A DNA stretch of 64,000 nucleotides from Eutypa lata. Lineage: Eukaryota > Ascomycota > Sordariomycetes > Xylariales > Diatrypaceae. A model generated the notes under the pieces. The model was given only the letters and a program-made list of their open reading frames with translations. It did not search any database and was not told where the DNA came from. The stretch is from NCBI GenBank assembly GCA_022661535.1, contig JAKULF010000013.1, positions 1 to 64,000 of the forward strand, given 5' to 3'. This document shows positions 50,150-62,491 of the stretch, piece after piece (positions within the stretch are counted from its first letter, which is position 1; every line of letters starts with the position of its first letter). A program made the translations under genes and the position numbers.

Positions 50150-51556
50150 ATGCCGCTTGTTGGCAAAGCGACATGTCCACGAGAGCCTCATTGGGCCTTG
50201 AAATCGCTTCTCCTGCTTCTCACGCCTGCCACTAGGAATACCTTGGTGGCGGCGCAGCAATACTCATACACCACGTCGCTCGTAACGTCATGTTTCAGCA
50301 TCGGCGGCGGCGGCATACCACCGACACCTCCAGCAACGCCCATAATCACGGCGGGTTCACCTGTCGCAGCAAGTACAAACCTTCCAACACAAAACGGAGC
50401 ATCACCGAGTAATCCCAGGCCAAGCCAGCAGTCAGGTAGTGGTGGAAATGGTAGTGGTGGAAATGGTAGTGGTGGAAATGGTAGTGGTGGAAATGGTAGT
50501 GGAAATGGTGGGGGAAGTGGTACTGGTGGAAATGGTAGTAATGGTGGTACTAGTAGTGATGGGGATGGTAGTGATAGCAACAATGGCGCCGGTACGGGAT
50601 CCGGAAGCGGGAGCGCAGGCGGGAGCGGGAGTGAAGGAGGGCAGGAGAGCAACTCTGATCCCAACAACAACAACAACAACAACCCCAATAACGACGAGAC
50701 CAACAGCAACGGCGGAAACAACCCCACCGCAACAGCCTACACCATGCCTCCTTGCTCCGCTTGCTCCTGCCCCACCTGCACCCTAGCGAGCGTATACACG
50801 GTGACGTTCAGTCTGCTCTGCTCGACGGGCCTGACGCCGCAACCGTACACCATCACCGAGACGTACGTCGGAATGTCGGCGCTGCCGGGCTTCGCGTCGC
50901 CGACGAGTGTGCCGTTTGGGTTTACGACGGCGGTTGTGTCGTGCGGGGCTTGCAAAGGGGGTGGGGGTGGTGTCGATGGAGGCATGATCGCGACTGTTAC
51001 GTTCCCGAGTGCTGGAAGGCCGTATGCGGATGGGTTTACGGCGACGGAGCCGGTGGGGGTGGGCACGGCGCCGACTGCTGGTGCTTCTGCTCCTGGAGGT
51101 GCAGAAGGGAATGACGGCGATGAGACAGGGGGAAGTGAACAGGGCGATAATGGCACAGAAACGGTTGCTGGAAGCTCATACCATGGAGAACCAACAAGTG
51201 CCGCAGCTAACAACACGCCTGATATGCCGCTGCCCGGCCATAGTAACTACAACCAAGACACGAACGGAGCAGGAGCAGGGCCAACGCCAACTCCAACGAC
51301 GGCATGCATCGATGGAAACAACACTAACACCATCCCCGACACCCCCGCGACATTATCGACTATCTTCTACCCTGAGGGCAATAGCTCACAGTCACAAACG
51401 CAACCGCAATCGCAGCCGAAGACCAAACCCCAGGGTCCCGCAACGGCGACAACGTCGACGACTCCCGCGCTAGCAGCACTAGCTCCCGGGGGCGGGCGGC
51501 AGATGGCGACCACGGGTGTGCTTTTCGTCGCGGTGCTGTTCTTTGCCCTGGGCTGA
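50150..51556 (+). CDS. Gly/Ser/Asn-rich GPI-type cell-wall protein
   Basis: A single exon of 468 residues. A hydrophobic stretch near the N-terminus (SLLLLLTPATRNTLVAA, about 19-35) could be a signal sequence, although the n-region is long, so the true start may lie in an upstream exon. Residues about 95-200 are low complexity: four perfect GGNGS repeats, further Gly/Ser runs, then poly-Asn. A Cys-rich segment follows (PPCSACSCPTC near 202-212, then CSTG and VSCGACKGG), with YTVTFSLLC and PYTITETYVG between. That pattern occurs in several fungal wall proteins. A Thr/Pro/Gln-rich stalk and a hydrophobic end (TTGVLFVAVLFFALG) with no charged tail fit a GPI anchor signal. The role in wall or adhesion is inferred from composition. 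Confidence 0.8.
   Translation: MPLVGKATCPREPHWALKSLLLLLTPATRNTLVAAQQYSYTTSLVTSCFSIGGGGIPPTPPATPIITAGSPVAASTNLPTQNGASPSNPRPSQQSGSGGNGSGGNGSGGNGSGGNGSGNGGGSGTGGNGSNGGTSSDGDGSDSNNGAGTGSGSGSAGGSGSEGGQESNSDPNNNNNNNPNNDETNSNGGNNPTATAYTMPPCSACSCPTCTLASVYTVTFSLLCSTGLTPQPYTITETYVGMSALPGFASPTSVPFGFTTAVVSCGACKGGGGGVDGGMIATVTFPSAGRPYADGFTATEPVGVGTAPTAGASAPGGAEGNDGDETGGSEQGDNGTETVAGSSYHGEPTSAAANNTPDMPLPGHSNYNQDTNGAGAGPTPTPTTACIDGNNTNTIPDTPATLSTIFYPEGNSSQSQTQPQSQPKTKPQGPATATTSTTPALAALAPGGGRQMATTGVLFVAVLFFALG
50441..50500 (+). repeat. 15-bp coding minisatellite, four perfect copies
   Basis: GGTGGAAATGGTAGT repeats four times without a change at 50,441, 50,456, 50,471 and 50,486, with a partial unit before (50,435) and degenerate ones after (to about 50,545). 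The unit is five codons in frame (GGNGS), so copy-number change alters protein length without frameshift. Confidence 0.95.
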
Positions 51557-52927
51557 GCAGGTTAGGTGGTTGGTTGGTTAGTTAGGTAGTTCTTGGTATT
51601 TGAAGAGCTTGGGGGGATTAGGTAGATAGTAGGCATGTGATAATTTGAAGGAGAAAGGGGGATGTTGGTTAGCCGTACATACTATACTACTTACCTGGAT
51701 AGATAAGTGGATAGGCGGGCATTTGAAAGCATATGCATTTTGGCATGGTTATACCACTAGATGATGTTGTAATTTTTAGATTTGGGGGATGAGCGAGAGG
51801 CTGTCGAGGTGATAGAATCGGTCACTCTTCCTCAATGTAACAGTTATCGGGCAAGGAGCTAGCTACAGACCACAGCCTCTTCCCTTTTTCGCTGTCCAAG
51901 TCAACATACGAGATCATCGTGTCACAGTAGTGCGTTTAATTAACACTCGCAGATCTTGCTCTCGAGAGGTTCATTCAATAGCTATAAAACTAGGCCGGTA
52001 ACGGTATCAAACTAACCAAGCCTCATCAAACACATACATACACACACCAGAGGTTATTGAGGCCCAAATGGCCAATATTGAAATGCATGCTAGAAGCTTC
52101 TTAGCATAAAGATCTGACTCCTTTACGGCGCCCACAACCACACATTTTTATCACAGACCTTCTCTGTACACTCTTAACACTTCAAATCCTTCCAAGAAGG
52201 ATCACTCAACCCTCAGTACGCGACTGGCCCCGCATCGCCATGTCATGCATGACTGCCCACAACAGAATGGTATAACCAGTCGACCTCAGCTTCGGTAGCC
52301 TCGGTATTCGCACAAAAGCCCACGTCACAAGGGCATACAGCCCATTTGCACCTGAAGTTGATTGAGGCCGATGGATAATTAGAGCCGCCGATGATCATCG
52401 GCGAAATTGTGGCTAGGACATGGCAGAGACACGAGGTAACCAGGCGACAAAGATTCTTGCAATATAATGTGGCGTCCAAGAGCCAGCAACAGGCTCGGGC
52501 AGAAACCTCATCCCGATAGGGAGGAACCTCCTCGGAGCCTGTTACCACAGCCCAAACGAAGCTGATCATTTAAACATGTCTTTGGCCACTCGACTAATGC
52601 TATTGAGTAATGACGGTTGGCTGGAAGTCCACCACTAAAACCTCTAAAATCATAGCCATAGGAAGATCCGAACGCTACTAGGCATGCTATCAAATTGAGC
52701 TTGTCCTATATAGAGTGTTACCCCAACATTTGTGTAAAATACAACTCATGATATGGCCATTGTATCGTTCGAAGCTCGCAGTCGAGTAAGTCAACTCAGT
52801 AGAATTTGAACGGATGTTGCCGCTAGTGTAGGTATCATAGAAGCCTATAAATTTATGGACATGACTGACAATGCCTTCCATAATCTCGACGTATGAAGCT
52901 GGAATGGACAAGAAACAGGCTAGTTGA
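51557..52927. other. Gene-free interval
   Basis: The first 200 bp hold GGTTGGTTGGTTAG-like runs in the 3' flank of the wall-protein gene. Reverse-strand frames at 52,243-52,569 (Cys-rich), 52,508-52,693 and 52,690-52,911 were examined as pieces of a small secreted protein. No frame-keeping splice or signal peptide could be found. Confidence 0.5.
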
Positions 52928-55784
52928 TTAAGCCTTCGGCTGTGCCGCCTGAGGAGGAGGACCGGGTTGATTCGCAGCAGCAGCAGCTAATGTGCTCTGC
53001 ACCACACCAGGAGATGCTGTGTTAGGCGGAGGTGGTGGTGCAGCCTGGCTGTTCTGTTGATCCCTCTGCCGCGCATTGTTGCCTTCTTCAGTAAGCAGCT
53101 TGCTCAGCAACTGTAAATCGTCACGCGCTCTAGGATCTCGTTCCAGGCATCTCTTCACTGCATTCCACTCGCCTTCCTTCATACGAGCCGCGTGTGGAAG
53201 CAGGAATGTGACGGTTGCACTCGTGAATAAAGGACCAAGCACCTGGCGGGCTTTGCGCTCACCCTCCGCTTGCGCTGCCCGTACTGCTGTAACCTGGGGG
53301 TCTTGCGCAGATGGCGTAGATTGTTGAACGGGTGGCAAAGCGGGTGGCAAAGGTGTTGGGGTCGCTGTGGGAGTTTGACGCGGTTGAATCACTGGGGGTG
53401 GCTGACCAGGAATGGTTGGTGGTGGAATGGGAGTCTGACTATAATTCGGGGGGTGATATGCTTGGGGGGTAGCAGGTGAGTAGGCTGGCGCAGCTGGAAG
53501 GTTTCGGGACGCAGAAGGGGTGGCTTCAACAGGCGTTGCGCTTGAGGGGGTTGTCCGTTGCACTTCAGGTTTCTGCTGCTGATCGGCTGGTACTGGGTTG
53601 TACCTTTCATCTCGAACGACAAACACCATCAAGAGCATAGGCTCAGAGCGGTTTTGAGGTATGAGATGGTCGCCTATATTTTGCATCGGCTCTGGAATCG
53701 GCCCGTCACCTTCTGACACAGGGATGAGGTATGTGTCCCTAACATTCCCGAGCTTCCTCTCGCCCACTACGCCATACCGCTTCTTGTTTCTAAAGTAGTC
53801 GATAACAGCTAGAAATTGGGATCGTGCATCGGGATTAGTAGTATTAGCTGGTTGTAGGCTCGTGATGACTAGGTCGATCTGGTTGTTGTATCGGAGACCA
53901 CAGAGATAGGGGACGGCCTTCTCCTCAGGAATCCGACCTGCAACGGTGAGAACGGGTGGGATCAGTTCCTTCCATGGTATGCCTCTAACCTTACTAAGGT
54001 CGGCACCTCCCACATATCTGGCTACCGTTGTGATGTCGGCAACATTAGTCATGGCTAGGGGCCCGCGCCAAACAACATCAGGATCAATGTCCTCGGTCGG
54101 GGAATAAGGTGGAGATTCGTTGCCGTCATCCTGAAGCAATCTATCTACATCGGCGTCTTCCCCAGGTCCTGCAGAGGGGACCTGTGCTGACGACCGTCTT
54201 CGATGAGAAGCAGACGGTGATTTTACACTCGAGAAGACTTTGCCGATATCGAAGTTGTTGGGTTTTGGAGAATGCTGGGGCGCCTGAGTGTCAACCCTTA
54301 GAGGCGCCACGGAACCGGGCCTAGTTCCTGGAGTGGCTGATCCTTCGCTCTTTCTAGCGGATGCACTTCTCTGTTCGCTGGTAACATCGCCGTCTTTTAC
54401 GCTCTGACGGCGAAGAGCCGAGGGTGTTTCCTCTGAGGCGACAGCAAAACTGTCCGTCTCAACGACCTCATCACCCTTGTGAGTCCGCCTTACTCGAGGT
54501 GGTGCTTCTTCTGCGGGCAGGATGGATTGCTTCTCAGCACGAGCTTTCAATTCCGCATTTTCGCGCTGAAGTTCCTTAGTAGCCAGTTCGTCGGTAGTCA
54601 TAACTACGAAAGAAGGGGGTGGCAGTGTCCGGTTCAACAAGCTTGTAGCTAATTCGGTGTTACTCTTTAGATTGAAAACCAGCTTCCGTAACTGTGCGTT
54701 GGCATTGCCATGATTTTGGTGCGCATCATAAAAGGCGCGCTCGATCTCTATGGCTAGACGTTCCGTGATTGCCTTCTTGGTCGTCCCATTAGGAGTCTTG
54801 TACAACTGCTTCTTTTCCGCTGTATCGATGGCGGCATCAAGGGATTTCTGAAGAGCGACGGCATGCGATTTTCGGGAGGATTCTAACTTCTGAATAGAAT
54901 CTGGCAGATCATTTGGAGGAGTATACTTAGGATAGACAGGAACCGCCTGAGTCTCCGTCACTTTCCGATGCTTGCTCTGTGGCCCCTGGGAGTGGTCGCG
55001 TGACTTCCGTTTCCCCTTGGCTGACGAGGGTTCCGGCGCAAGTTCTTCTTTCTTGACATCAGGAGTCGGGGATGCCTTGGCCTTCGAAGTTGAGGCAGCT
55101 GGTGATGCTCGGTCTTTGGTGTCGCTAGCGCGCTTGCCTTTGCCTTTCTTTCCCTTTTTGCGCTTTTTCTCGTCTTCATATTTCTGCCTCCGTTCTTCCC
55201 AGGGCCTCTCACCTTTAGCTATAGCGGAAAGAGTCGCCTTGTGATCTTCGGGCGCGCATCGTTCGCAGAAATAATCCTTAGTTAAATCTTCTGTGAAAAC
55301 GCTCATGCCCACGCAGACGTTGTGTTGCCATGCTCCGCACTTATCGCAGGCGATCCACGGTTCGTTGGCATCGTCATCATCTTGTGTAGTTGCGCCACAT
55401 ATACAACGGATTATCTCCTCTTCTTCCTCTTCTTGCTGAGCTTCCTTCTCAGCAGCCTTCTTGCCCACTTTCTTGCCCTGCCGTCGCTTCGTGGGTTCCG
55501 GGCCATTTTCGAGCTGGTCGAAGACTTTCGTATGTTGGCCTTTGGTGGCACGGACAGATCGTCGAGGTTCTGGTTCTATATATAAGATATACGCGTTAGA
55601 TCAATGGTAATGGTACGTTGTTGGGGCTGACCTCGGTACATCCACTCGAATGTCCGCACATCGCTTTGCGCAATGTTACAACAGGCGACGATAGCTATAG
55701 AAGAGGCATGCGCCCAGACGTTTGGATTAAGGGCATGTTTCTTGTTCGGGAGCATATTTGAATAGTGGTGCGCTTACCAGACAT
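52928..55784 (-). CDS. BYE1-type PHD/TFIIS-central/SPOC transcription factor
   Basis: Two reverse-strand exons. Exon 1 is only ATGTCTG (55,784-55,778); a 202 bp intron follows; exon 2 (55,575-52,928) continues as MSEPEPRRSVRATKGQHTK. The product has 884 residues. A PHD finger is at about 58-112 (C60, C62, C79, C82, H87, C90, C106, C109). A Lys-rich stretch and a TFIIS central domain (about 230-337) follow, the latter ending in LLNRTLPPPSFVVMTTDELA. A SPOC domain (about 500-655) begins VVWRGPLAM. The tail is Pro/Gln-rich. BYE1 in yeast binds histone H3K4me3 through the PHD finger and RNA polymerase II through the TFIIS-like domain, modulating elongation. The tiny first exon fits the conserved fungal N-terminus. 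It is divergent from PRE9. Confidence 0.93.
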
Positions 55785-57100
55785 GATGAAATGTTTTGAG
55801 GCGGTTTTCACCTCTACTACAGTGTGAAATTGCGGGGGATGCAACAAGGCTCAAATATAATGAGGCGTTATTTGAGCTTGTGTCTACTACTTTGAATGAT
55901 GCAGCAGGTTCTCAGACATTCATGACAACTACGAAGCTGGGTTGTACTATAGTTTGACCCAGAGAAGGTGACGAAGGCATGGAAGAATAGATGTCGGCAA
56001 AATATCCAGGAATTCTTGCGCAACACTTAGAATGACCTGATCCCTCGTTCCTTCAGATACTAAGCTAGGTGAGAAAGAAGGTTGAGCAGGAGCCAGTGTG
56101 AGAGACTCTTAGTGAGTAACCTAGGCAAGAACAAATTTGATGTCGACGGAGATGTCGATGCGCGTGTCGCGTCTTAAGAAGGGGAAGGGGGTTGAGTGGT
56201 GGCAGAGTGGAGTGGCGCGACTCTCACTGTGGACCGAGCGGAATTATTCCAGAACGTGCGATTTGATTAGATGCGCTTGCTACTTGAAGTCAAGTAGGTA
56301 GTTACTCTGTAACCCCAACAGCCCTGTGTTCATAGAAATTGATGCGACAATATAGAAACTGCGCATAGATTACAATGATTTGGTGTATGAGTGGAAATAG
56401 TATGGGATACAGAGTTGGGAAGTGACAACAAAAGTGAGGAGAGGCGGGTGTGGTAGGTGATAAAAAAGAGATCGGTCAGGTCGGTAGGTCGGTAGGTACA
56501 TAGGCAGGTTGGGGTTGTTGATTGTGGAGCTGTAGGTGAATGCAGAACTGGCGACGTTCAACTTGTCCAACCTGCATTTGAAGCTTTGCCCTGAACAATT
56601 CTGGCTTGTTTTCCCAGGTAGTTTCTCTCCAAAAGAAAGTGGCGACTACTTCATAGATAAAGCTCTATATCGGTGACGCACGGAGCACAATCGTCAGGTA
56701 ATGTGGCTTCACCAATCGTAGCAAGTTGATGAAATGTGGCTTGTGTACCAATAGAACCGTCACCTGACTGAAAGCTGCTAGCAGCTGGCATTATTTATTT
56801 AATCAGACGTCAGGCTGCTAACTCCAGAGCTACAACCTTGGCACGCGTACACGTACTGGACCTCTTGCCTAGCACAGGTAGCCTAAGCTGAGTGGGTACC
56901 TTAAGCTTGACCATCATCAATCACCATCTTCAGCCTTCTGCCCCAAACATACGCTGGTGTCTGCCGCTATCCTCACTACAATCTACAATCTCTCGCAAAC
57001 TTCCCAACTTTCCAGCAGCAACAGGAATTACGATCGCGGATTACAGACGGAACTTAGTTGGATCTTTTTTGAGGAATCTTCCGCCGTTGGGATCCTCACT
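55785..57100. promoter_or_regulatory. Divergent promoter region of BYE1 and PRE9
   Basis: A 1.3 kb region lies between two divergent housekeeping genes, so it must hold both promoters. No TATA box close to either start was convincing. A run of GGTCGGTAGGTCGG-like sequence lies near 56,475-56,500. No gene was seen; the reverse frame at 56,370-56,570 has no family features. Confidence 0.5.
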
Positions 57101-58059
57101 ATGTCTCGTCGTTACGATTCACGAGTAAGCTTTTGTTTAGAGCTTCATGCTACTTGCGTGCGACTAGGAGCTCACATCTTGTACAGACTACTATCTTCTC
57201 GCCTGAAGGCCGGTTGTACCAGGTCGAGTATGCACTAGAGGCCATTTCCCATGCCGGTACTGCTATCGGAATTCTTGCCAAAGATGGCATTGTGCTGGCC
57301 GCAGAGCGCAAGGTCACGTCCAAGTTATTAGAGCAGGACACATCAGCCGAGAAGCTCTACATCCTTAATGAGTACGTTTTACAAGCGCATTTATTTTCTG
57401 TGTTTGTGTGTGTATAAAAGCAACCAGCAGTAGAAACTAACAAGTACTAGCAACATGATCTGTGCCGTCGCAGGCATGACGGCCGATGCCAACATCCTGA
57501 TCAACTACGCCCGACAAGCCGCCCAACGGTACCTCCTTACCTACAACGAAGATATTCCCTGCGAGCAACTGGTGCGGAGACTATGCGATCTTAAACAAGG
57601 TTACACGCAACATGGTGGTCTGCGGCCGTTTGGTGTCTCGTTCATCTATGCCGGGTGGGACCCCCAGAGACAGTTCCAGCTGTATCTTAGCAACCCTTCG
57701 GGCAACTACGGAGGTTGGAAGGCAACCAGTGCGGGTGCCAACAATGCAAGTGCTTCAAGTCTGCTGAAGCAGGACTACAAGGAGGACTGTACGTTGAAGG
57801 AGGCTTGCGGCATGGCAGTCAAGGTTCTTAGCAAGACGATGGACTCAACCAAGCTGAGTAGCGAGAAGAGTAAGTTATGCCCGTTATTTGAGACGTCAGA
57901 TTTGCATATGCCAGTATTAACACCTATTTAGTTGAATTCGCGACGGTGGGGCAGACCAAGGATGGCAAGATCTATCACCGACTTTGGAGCGCAGATGAGA
58001 TCCAAGCTCTGCTTAAGGAGCATGACCTGGCCAAGGATGAGAACACGGAAGATAAGTAA
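57101..58059 (+). CDS. pre9: 20S proteasome subunit alpha-3 (PRE9/PSMA4 type)
   Basis: Four exons (57,101-57,124; 57,187-57,371; 57,451-57,869; 57,932-58,059) with introns of 62, 79 and 62 bp give 251 residues, the usual length for this subunit. The N-terminus [20 protein letters not shown], followed by [12 protein letters not shown], is the alpha-subunit signature, and the RRYDSR start points to alpha-3. [37 protein letters not shown] and [14 protein letters not shown] are further family landmarks. The acidic C-terminus (KDENTEDK) is normal. The protein is a non-catalytic component of the outer ring of the 20S core and helps gate substrate entry in yeast. The frame is intact and all exon junctions keep phase. 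Confidence 0.97.
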
Positions 58060-59008
58060 GAGGATCGATCACTTTGTGCATGGATGCAAAGGCAAGGAAA
58101 GAATCAGAGCATAGACAGAGCCCATTGTATTAATACAAAACCATGCTGATGACGTACTCAATGTTGCAAGTGTGTATGTCTTGATCCTCTACATGGTATC
58201 AGCCAGGCTTCATCTTAACTTTATTGTCAGGCTCTTTCTATAATATTTGAGCCACCTGGATGTCAAATATCATGTATGGGAAGAAAAGGTAAATCACTGT
58301 AAAATGTGATAGGATCTGTGCAATTATACAACTGTCAAACCCATCCAATGCTTCGTTTTCATCACTCAAATAGCCCACCTATGCGCCCCCTCATTTTATC
58401 ACGCAGAATAACGACGACTGACTTCATAGTGGTAATCATACTAAGTACTTACTACTACCTATCTACCAGACCTATAGCTGTACAGGCAATGGAGTACAGC
58501 AATGAATTTCAGCATCGCGGCGGCCTTTACCCCTTACATCATTTGGTCAGAGATTCCCAGTACGGTGTGCCAGATGTGTGTACATCATATCGATAGAGCC
58601 TTGTGGTCTAGGAGGTACGTCGGTCCAGCTTCAAAAGGTCGCTGGAATGGCTGGACTACGGATTGCTGCGGGGCTATTTACAGGTGCTATACAATTGGCT
58701 CGGTTGCCAAGCCAGCTGCGGCGTGGCTTGGACCAGCGCATGTTGATTGGACCATCAGAGTACAATTCAGGGGATCAGTGCGTCAAGGCCAGAGTCCAGA
58801 CATGGGTTAGTTTAGAACTTTTTACATCGTATCGTACAACCACATGACAGCGATGTAATAATACCAAGCAGCAAATAAATAATTGCACACATTTCTACAC
58901 TACATTTTCCTCCCTCTTCTTGAACCTCCTTGATGATATCAAGCAGGTTTCTAGCCAAATCATAACCCTTAATTCCACCCTTTTTGAGAATCAGTCGTAT
59001 CAGTCATT
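58060..59008. other. PRE9 3' region and pyrophosphorylase promoter
   Basis: Nothing beyond chance frames was seen (58,306-58,596, 58,502-58,810 and 58,578-58,847, all + and without family features). A pyrimidine-rich stretch at about 58,896-58,930 and 58,970-58,985 precedes the start at 59,009. Confidence 0.6.
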
Positions 59009-60634
59009 ATGCTTCAAGTACCGACCCGTGAGAGAGCGAACGGTTCTAACAAGGGCACTAAGGCCATCATTTTGGTATGTCCCTCCCTGCAAATACCCCA
59101 CTGTATATATCTATCTACGTATGTCGGTATATCATCAAAGAAAAGGGTGGTGGTGTAGTATTATTTGGGAAGTGGGTAGTGGGAATAACCACATTTACTT
59201 ACATTACAATTACTTCTTTAGGTTGGCGGCCCTTCGCGAGGAACCAGGTTTCGTCCTCTCTCGCTTGATGTCCCCAAGGTTAGTCGTAACCAATTCCAAC
59301 CCACCAACCAGCCAAAATAACTTCAACCTGTTCTGACCTGTCACAAACCTATAGCCCCTCTTCGATGTTGCTGGCCACCCCATCATCTGGCACTGCTTGA
59401 CCGCCATTGCGAAAGTTCCCTCCATCCAGGAGGTATGCATGATCGGCTATTACGACGAGGGAGTGTTCAAGGACTTCATCAAGGAAGCAGCCACCGAATT
59501 CCCCAATCTCCCCATCAAGTACCTGCGAGAATACCAAGCCCTGGGCACGGCCGGAGGTCTCTACCACTTCCGCGATGCCATTCTCAAGGGTCGGCCGGAG
59601 CGCATCTTCGTCCTGAACTCGGACGTCTGCTGCTCCTTCCCCCTTAACGAGATGGCTAAGCTGTTCGACGACAAGGACGCGGAGGCTGTCATCTTGGGTA
59701 CCCGCATCGCTGAGGACGCCGCGACCAACTTCGGCTGCATCGTATCCGACGCCCACACCCGCCGTGTGCTGCACTACGTCGAGAAGCCCGAGGGCCACAT
59801 CTCCAACATGATCAACTGCGGTGTCTACCTGTTCAGCGTTGAGGCCATCTTCCCTAGTATCAAGACCGCCATCAAGCGCCGGACCGAGAGGCCCCGCCTC
59901 GTGTCGTACCCCTCCTCCGAAAACCTCGAGTCCAGCTTCATGGCCGACGCAGATGAGGACGAGGACCGGAAGGAGGTGATCCGGCTCGAGCAGGACATTC
60001 TCGGTGAGCTCGCCGATAACAAGCAGTTCTTCGTGTACGAGACCAAGGACTTCTGGCGCCAGATCAAAACCGCTGGCTCTGCCGTCCCCGCCAACGCCCT
60101 GTACCTCCAGCAGGCCCAGCAGAGTGGATCCAACGAGCTTGCCAAGCCGTCACCCAACATCATATCACCCGTCTTCATCCACCCCTCGGCACACGTCGAC
60201 CCCACCGCTAAGCTGGGCCCCAACGTCTCTGTTGGACCGAGAGCCCACATCGGCCCTGGTGCGCGGGTGAAGGAGTCCATCGTCCTCGAGGATGCCGAGA
60301 TCAAGCACGATGCGTGCGTGCTGTACTCTATTGTCGGCTGGAACAGCAGAGTTGGTGCTTGGGCCCGTGTCGAGGGCACGCCGACCCCCGTTACGAGTCA
60401 TACTACGAGTATAGTCAAGAACGGCGTCAAGGTGCAGAGCATCACCATCCTGGGCAAGGAGTGCGGCGTCGGAGACGAGGTTCGCGTCCAGAACTGCGTC
60501 TGTCTGCCTTTCAAGGAGTTGAAGAGGGTATGTTCTTGTGTTTGTTTATTTTTATCTTCCTTCCAATATTGTTCCAGGGCTGATTACTAACTGACGATCG
60601 ATTATAGGATGTCGCGAATGAAGTCATCATGTAA
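59009..60634 (+). CDS. GDP-mannose pyrophosphorylase A-like protein
   Basis: Four exons (59,009-59,074; 59,222-59,278; 59,355-60,527; 60,608-60,634) with introns of 147, 76 and 80 bp give 440 residues. The nucleotidyltransferase signature is split over three exons: KAIIL, then VGGPSRGTRFRPLSLDVPK, then PLFDVAGHPIIWH. The GGPxxGTRFRPLS form is typical of GMPPA rather than catalytic GMPPB (GGxGTRLRPLT). LNSDVCCSFPL, FGCIVSDAHTRRVLHYVEKP and NCGVYLFS follow. A C-terminal left-handed beta-helix (about 300-400) shows hexapeptide repeats such as VDPTAKLGPNVSVGPRAHIG. The last exon encodes only DVANEVIM. GMPPA acts with GMPPB in GDP-mannose supply for glycosylation and is an allosteric subunit in animals; this role in fungi is inferred. 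Confidence 0.94.
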
Positions 60635-61336
60635 GAGGCGCTCATCTAAAGAGATAGACATCGTTGTCCACTTAGCATGTTGGTCATGATTTGCCACTGC
60701 TTTAGAGGTCCAGTTAGCCACGAAGTAATATGATGGATGAATATTGATAAATAAAAAAGGGACATGAAAAATACACTTGATTGCTTGCTTTTTCGCGTTA
60801 GATGGATATCTGTCCCACGCATGCATTAACTGTGATCCCAATCTATCGCATTTCAATAAATGCTCAGGAGAATTAATAAGCTTATTAGACATCACAACAT
60901 ATTACGAGATGTCCTCTATCGTATTGCCGTACCCCTAGCCTCTCTTCTATTTACACATGACATATACAATGATTACATCTACCTCCAGTTCACCTGACGA
61001 AGAAGATTTCTCTCTGAAACAGCATTTCCTTCGTAGCTAAATAATACATAATAATAGTAGTGCCTTAGATTCTCATCGAAACTCGGCGTAGAAATGAAAT
61101 AATACACCGGGCGGATATAGGCACTCCCTCTTGTAGAGGAGAAGCAAGGCCGAGCCGGTAAAGCGATGAAGTTCCACCCTCCAGCTTCTATATGAACCAT
61201 GCAACACCGCAACATCATATGGGTGCATCCGCCCCCCTCCCCACCTTCCTCGTGATGGATACTTGAGCAGACAAGTAAAATAAAATGGGTCAAGTTAACA
61301 AGTAACGAGACTCAACCACATCCTGCCCTGTCGGCT
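60635..61336. other. Convergent intergenic region
   Basis: This is the 3' flank of two converging genes. Reverse-strand frames at 60,602-60,895 and 60,979-61,293 show no protein features. A/T-rich runs near 60,730-60,770 may serve in 3' end formation. Confidence 0.6.
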
Positions 61337-62319
61337 CTACGTCTGCCGAACCGCCGCCGCCGCAATGGTACCAGTGCCAGTGCCAGTGGTGCTTCCATCG
61401 CCAACCTTCGGCGTCGTCTTCCCATCCTTGACATCGCAAGTGGTAGCCTGTGGCTCGGAATCCTGGCTCGTCACCGCACCCCTAACCGGCGGATCCACGT
61501 TGACTCCTCTTTCCCTCCTCACCCCGTTGCCGGAACTGACGGATATCTCCTGGGTGGTGGTGATCATAGAGGTACTAGTACTTACCACCACCACCACCAC
61601 GCTGGTAGTAAAAGTACCAGTAGTAGCACCAGTACCATTTTCGATGATACCACTACTACTTGTAGATTCCGAGACGGGTTCTGATGCTGATGCTGATGCT
61701 GATGCCGAGACGGTTGGCGCGGATTCTACCGGAGACCGCTTCGTCACGGGGGTGACGGTAACCGGCGTTGTGCTGTTGCCCGAACTCTGGGGCATCCGCT
61801 CGTTCACGGGAGTTCCCAGGGAAGTGGTGTGCTTCGGCTTAGACGGCCGGGTGGTGGTAGACGTAGTAGTCGTGTTCTCCGGGGGAATCCGCTCGTTCAC
61901 GAGAGATCCTGAGGCAGCAGCAGCCGTGATGTCCTGCGAGGCGGTAGTTACAGAAGGTGTGACTACGCCTTCCAGGACGGTGGCAATATTACTGTCGCTA
62001 GTTTGGGATCCGGAAGCGTAGACGGCCGTGGTGTAGATGGCGGTGCCGAGGAGGGCATCGCTGGCGGCGAGCATGGTGGAGTTGAAAGTCGCTGCTGCTG
62101 CTCTTGCTATAAAGGACTGTTGGTTAGTATATGATATCGATGATATGTGCCTTCACATCATGGCCTCGTTCAAGGCTAGCTAGGTGATATTGACTTACTC
62201 TGCTGACCGATGTCAAGAGATGTAGCTCGCCACAAGTTGGGCAATCCAACCTCTTTGACTCCATGCCCAATCCATGAGGCGATGGTGGAGGCTGGGATGG
62301 TGAGATATAAGAACTTCAT
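61337..62319 (-). CDS. Ser/Thr-rich secreted protein with dibasic sites
   Basis: Two reverse-strand exons (62,319-62,199 and 62,106-61,337) with a 92 bp intron (GTAAGT donor, ATACTAACC-type branch site, TATAG acceptor) give 296 residues. Residues 1-20 (MKFLYLTIPASTIASWIGHG) form a signal peptide. The rest is rich in Ser, Thr, Ala and Val. A motif VNERIP (about 110-115) recurs as VNERMP (141-146), each followed by Asn and a Thr-rich run. A TKRSP site lies at about 162-166, an Ala/Ser run follows it and RRERG is near 237. KR and RR could be Kex2 cleavage sites, which would release small peptides, but the spacing is irregular. A VVVVVV stretch near 210 is too short for a membrane anchor. No family was recognised. 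A TATA box lies about 165 bp upstream. Confidence 0.75.
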
Positions 62320-62483
62320 TGTAACTTGTATGGACGCGGAGGTCAATGTAAAGATACTGGTATGATGTGCGTTGAAGATATCGAGAATGTATTTACACTT
62401 TGCTGGAGTGGTGTTGTGAACTTGGTAGTGAAGAGCAGGCTGATATTTTAGGAACAAAGAACGAACCGCGAAGAGAAGTCTGG

Positions 62484-62491
62484 TTTATATA
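62484..62491 (-). promoter_or_regulatory. TATA box of the Ser/Thr-rich secreted gene
   Basis: A canonical TATATAAA on the reverse strand, 165-172 bp upstream of the ATG at 62,319. It would give a leader of about 130 nt. Confidence 0.45.
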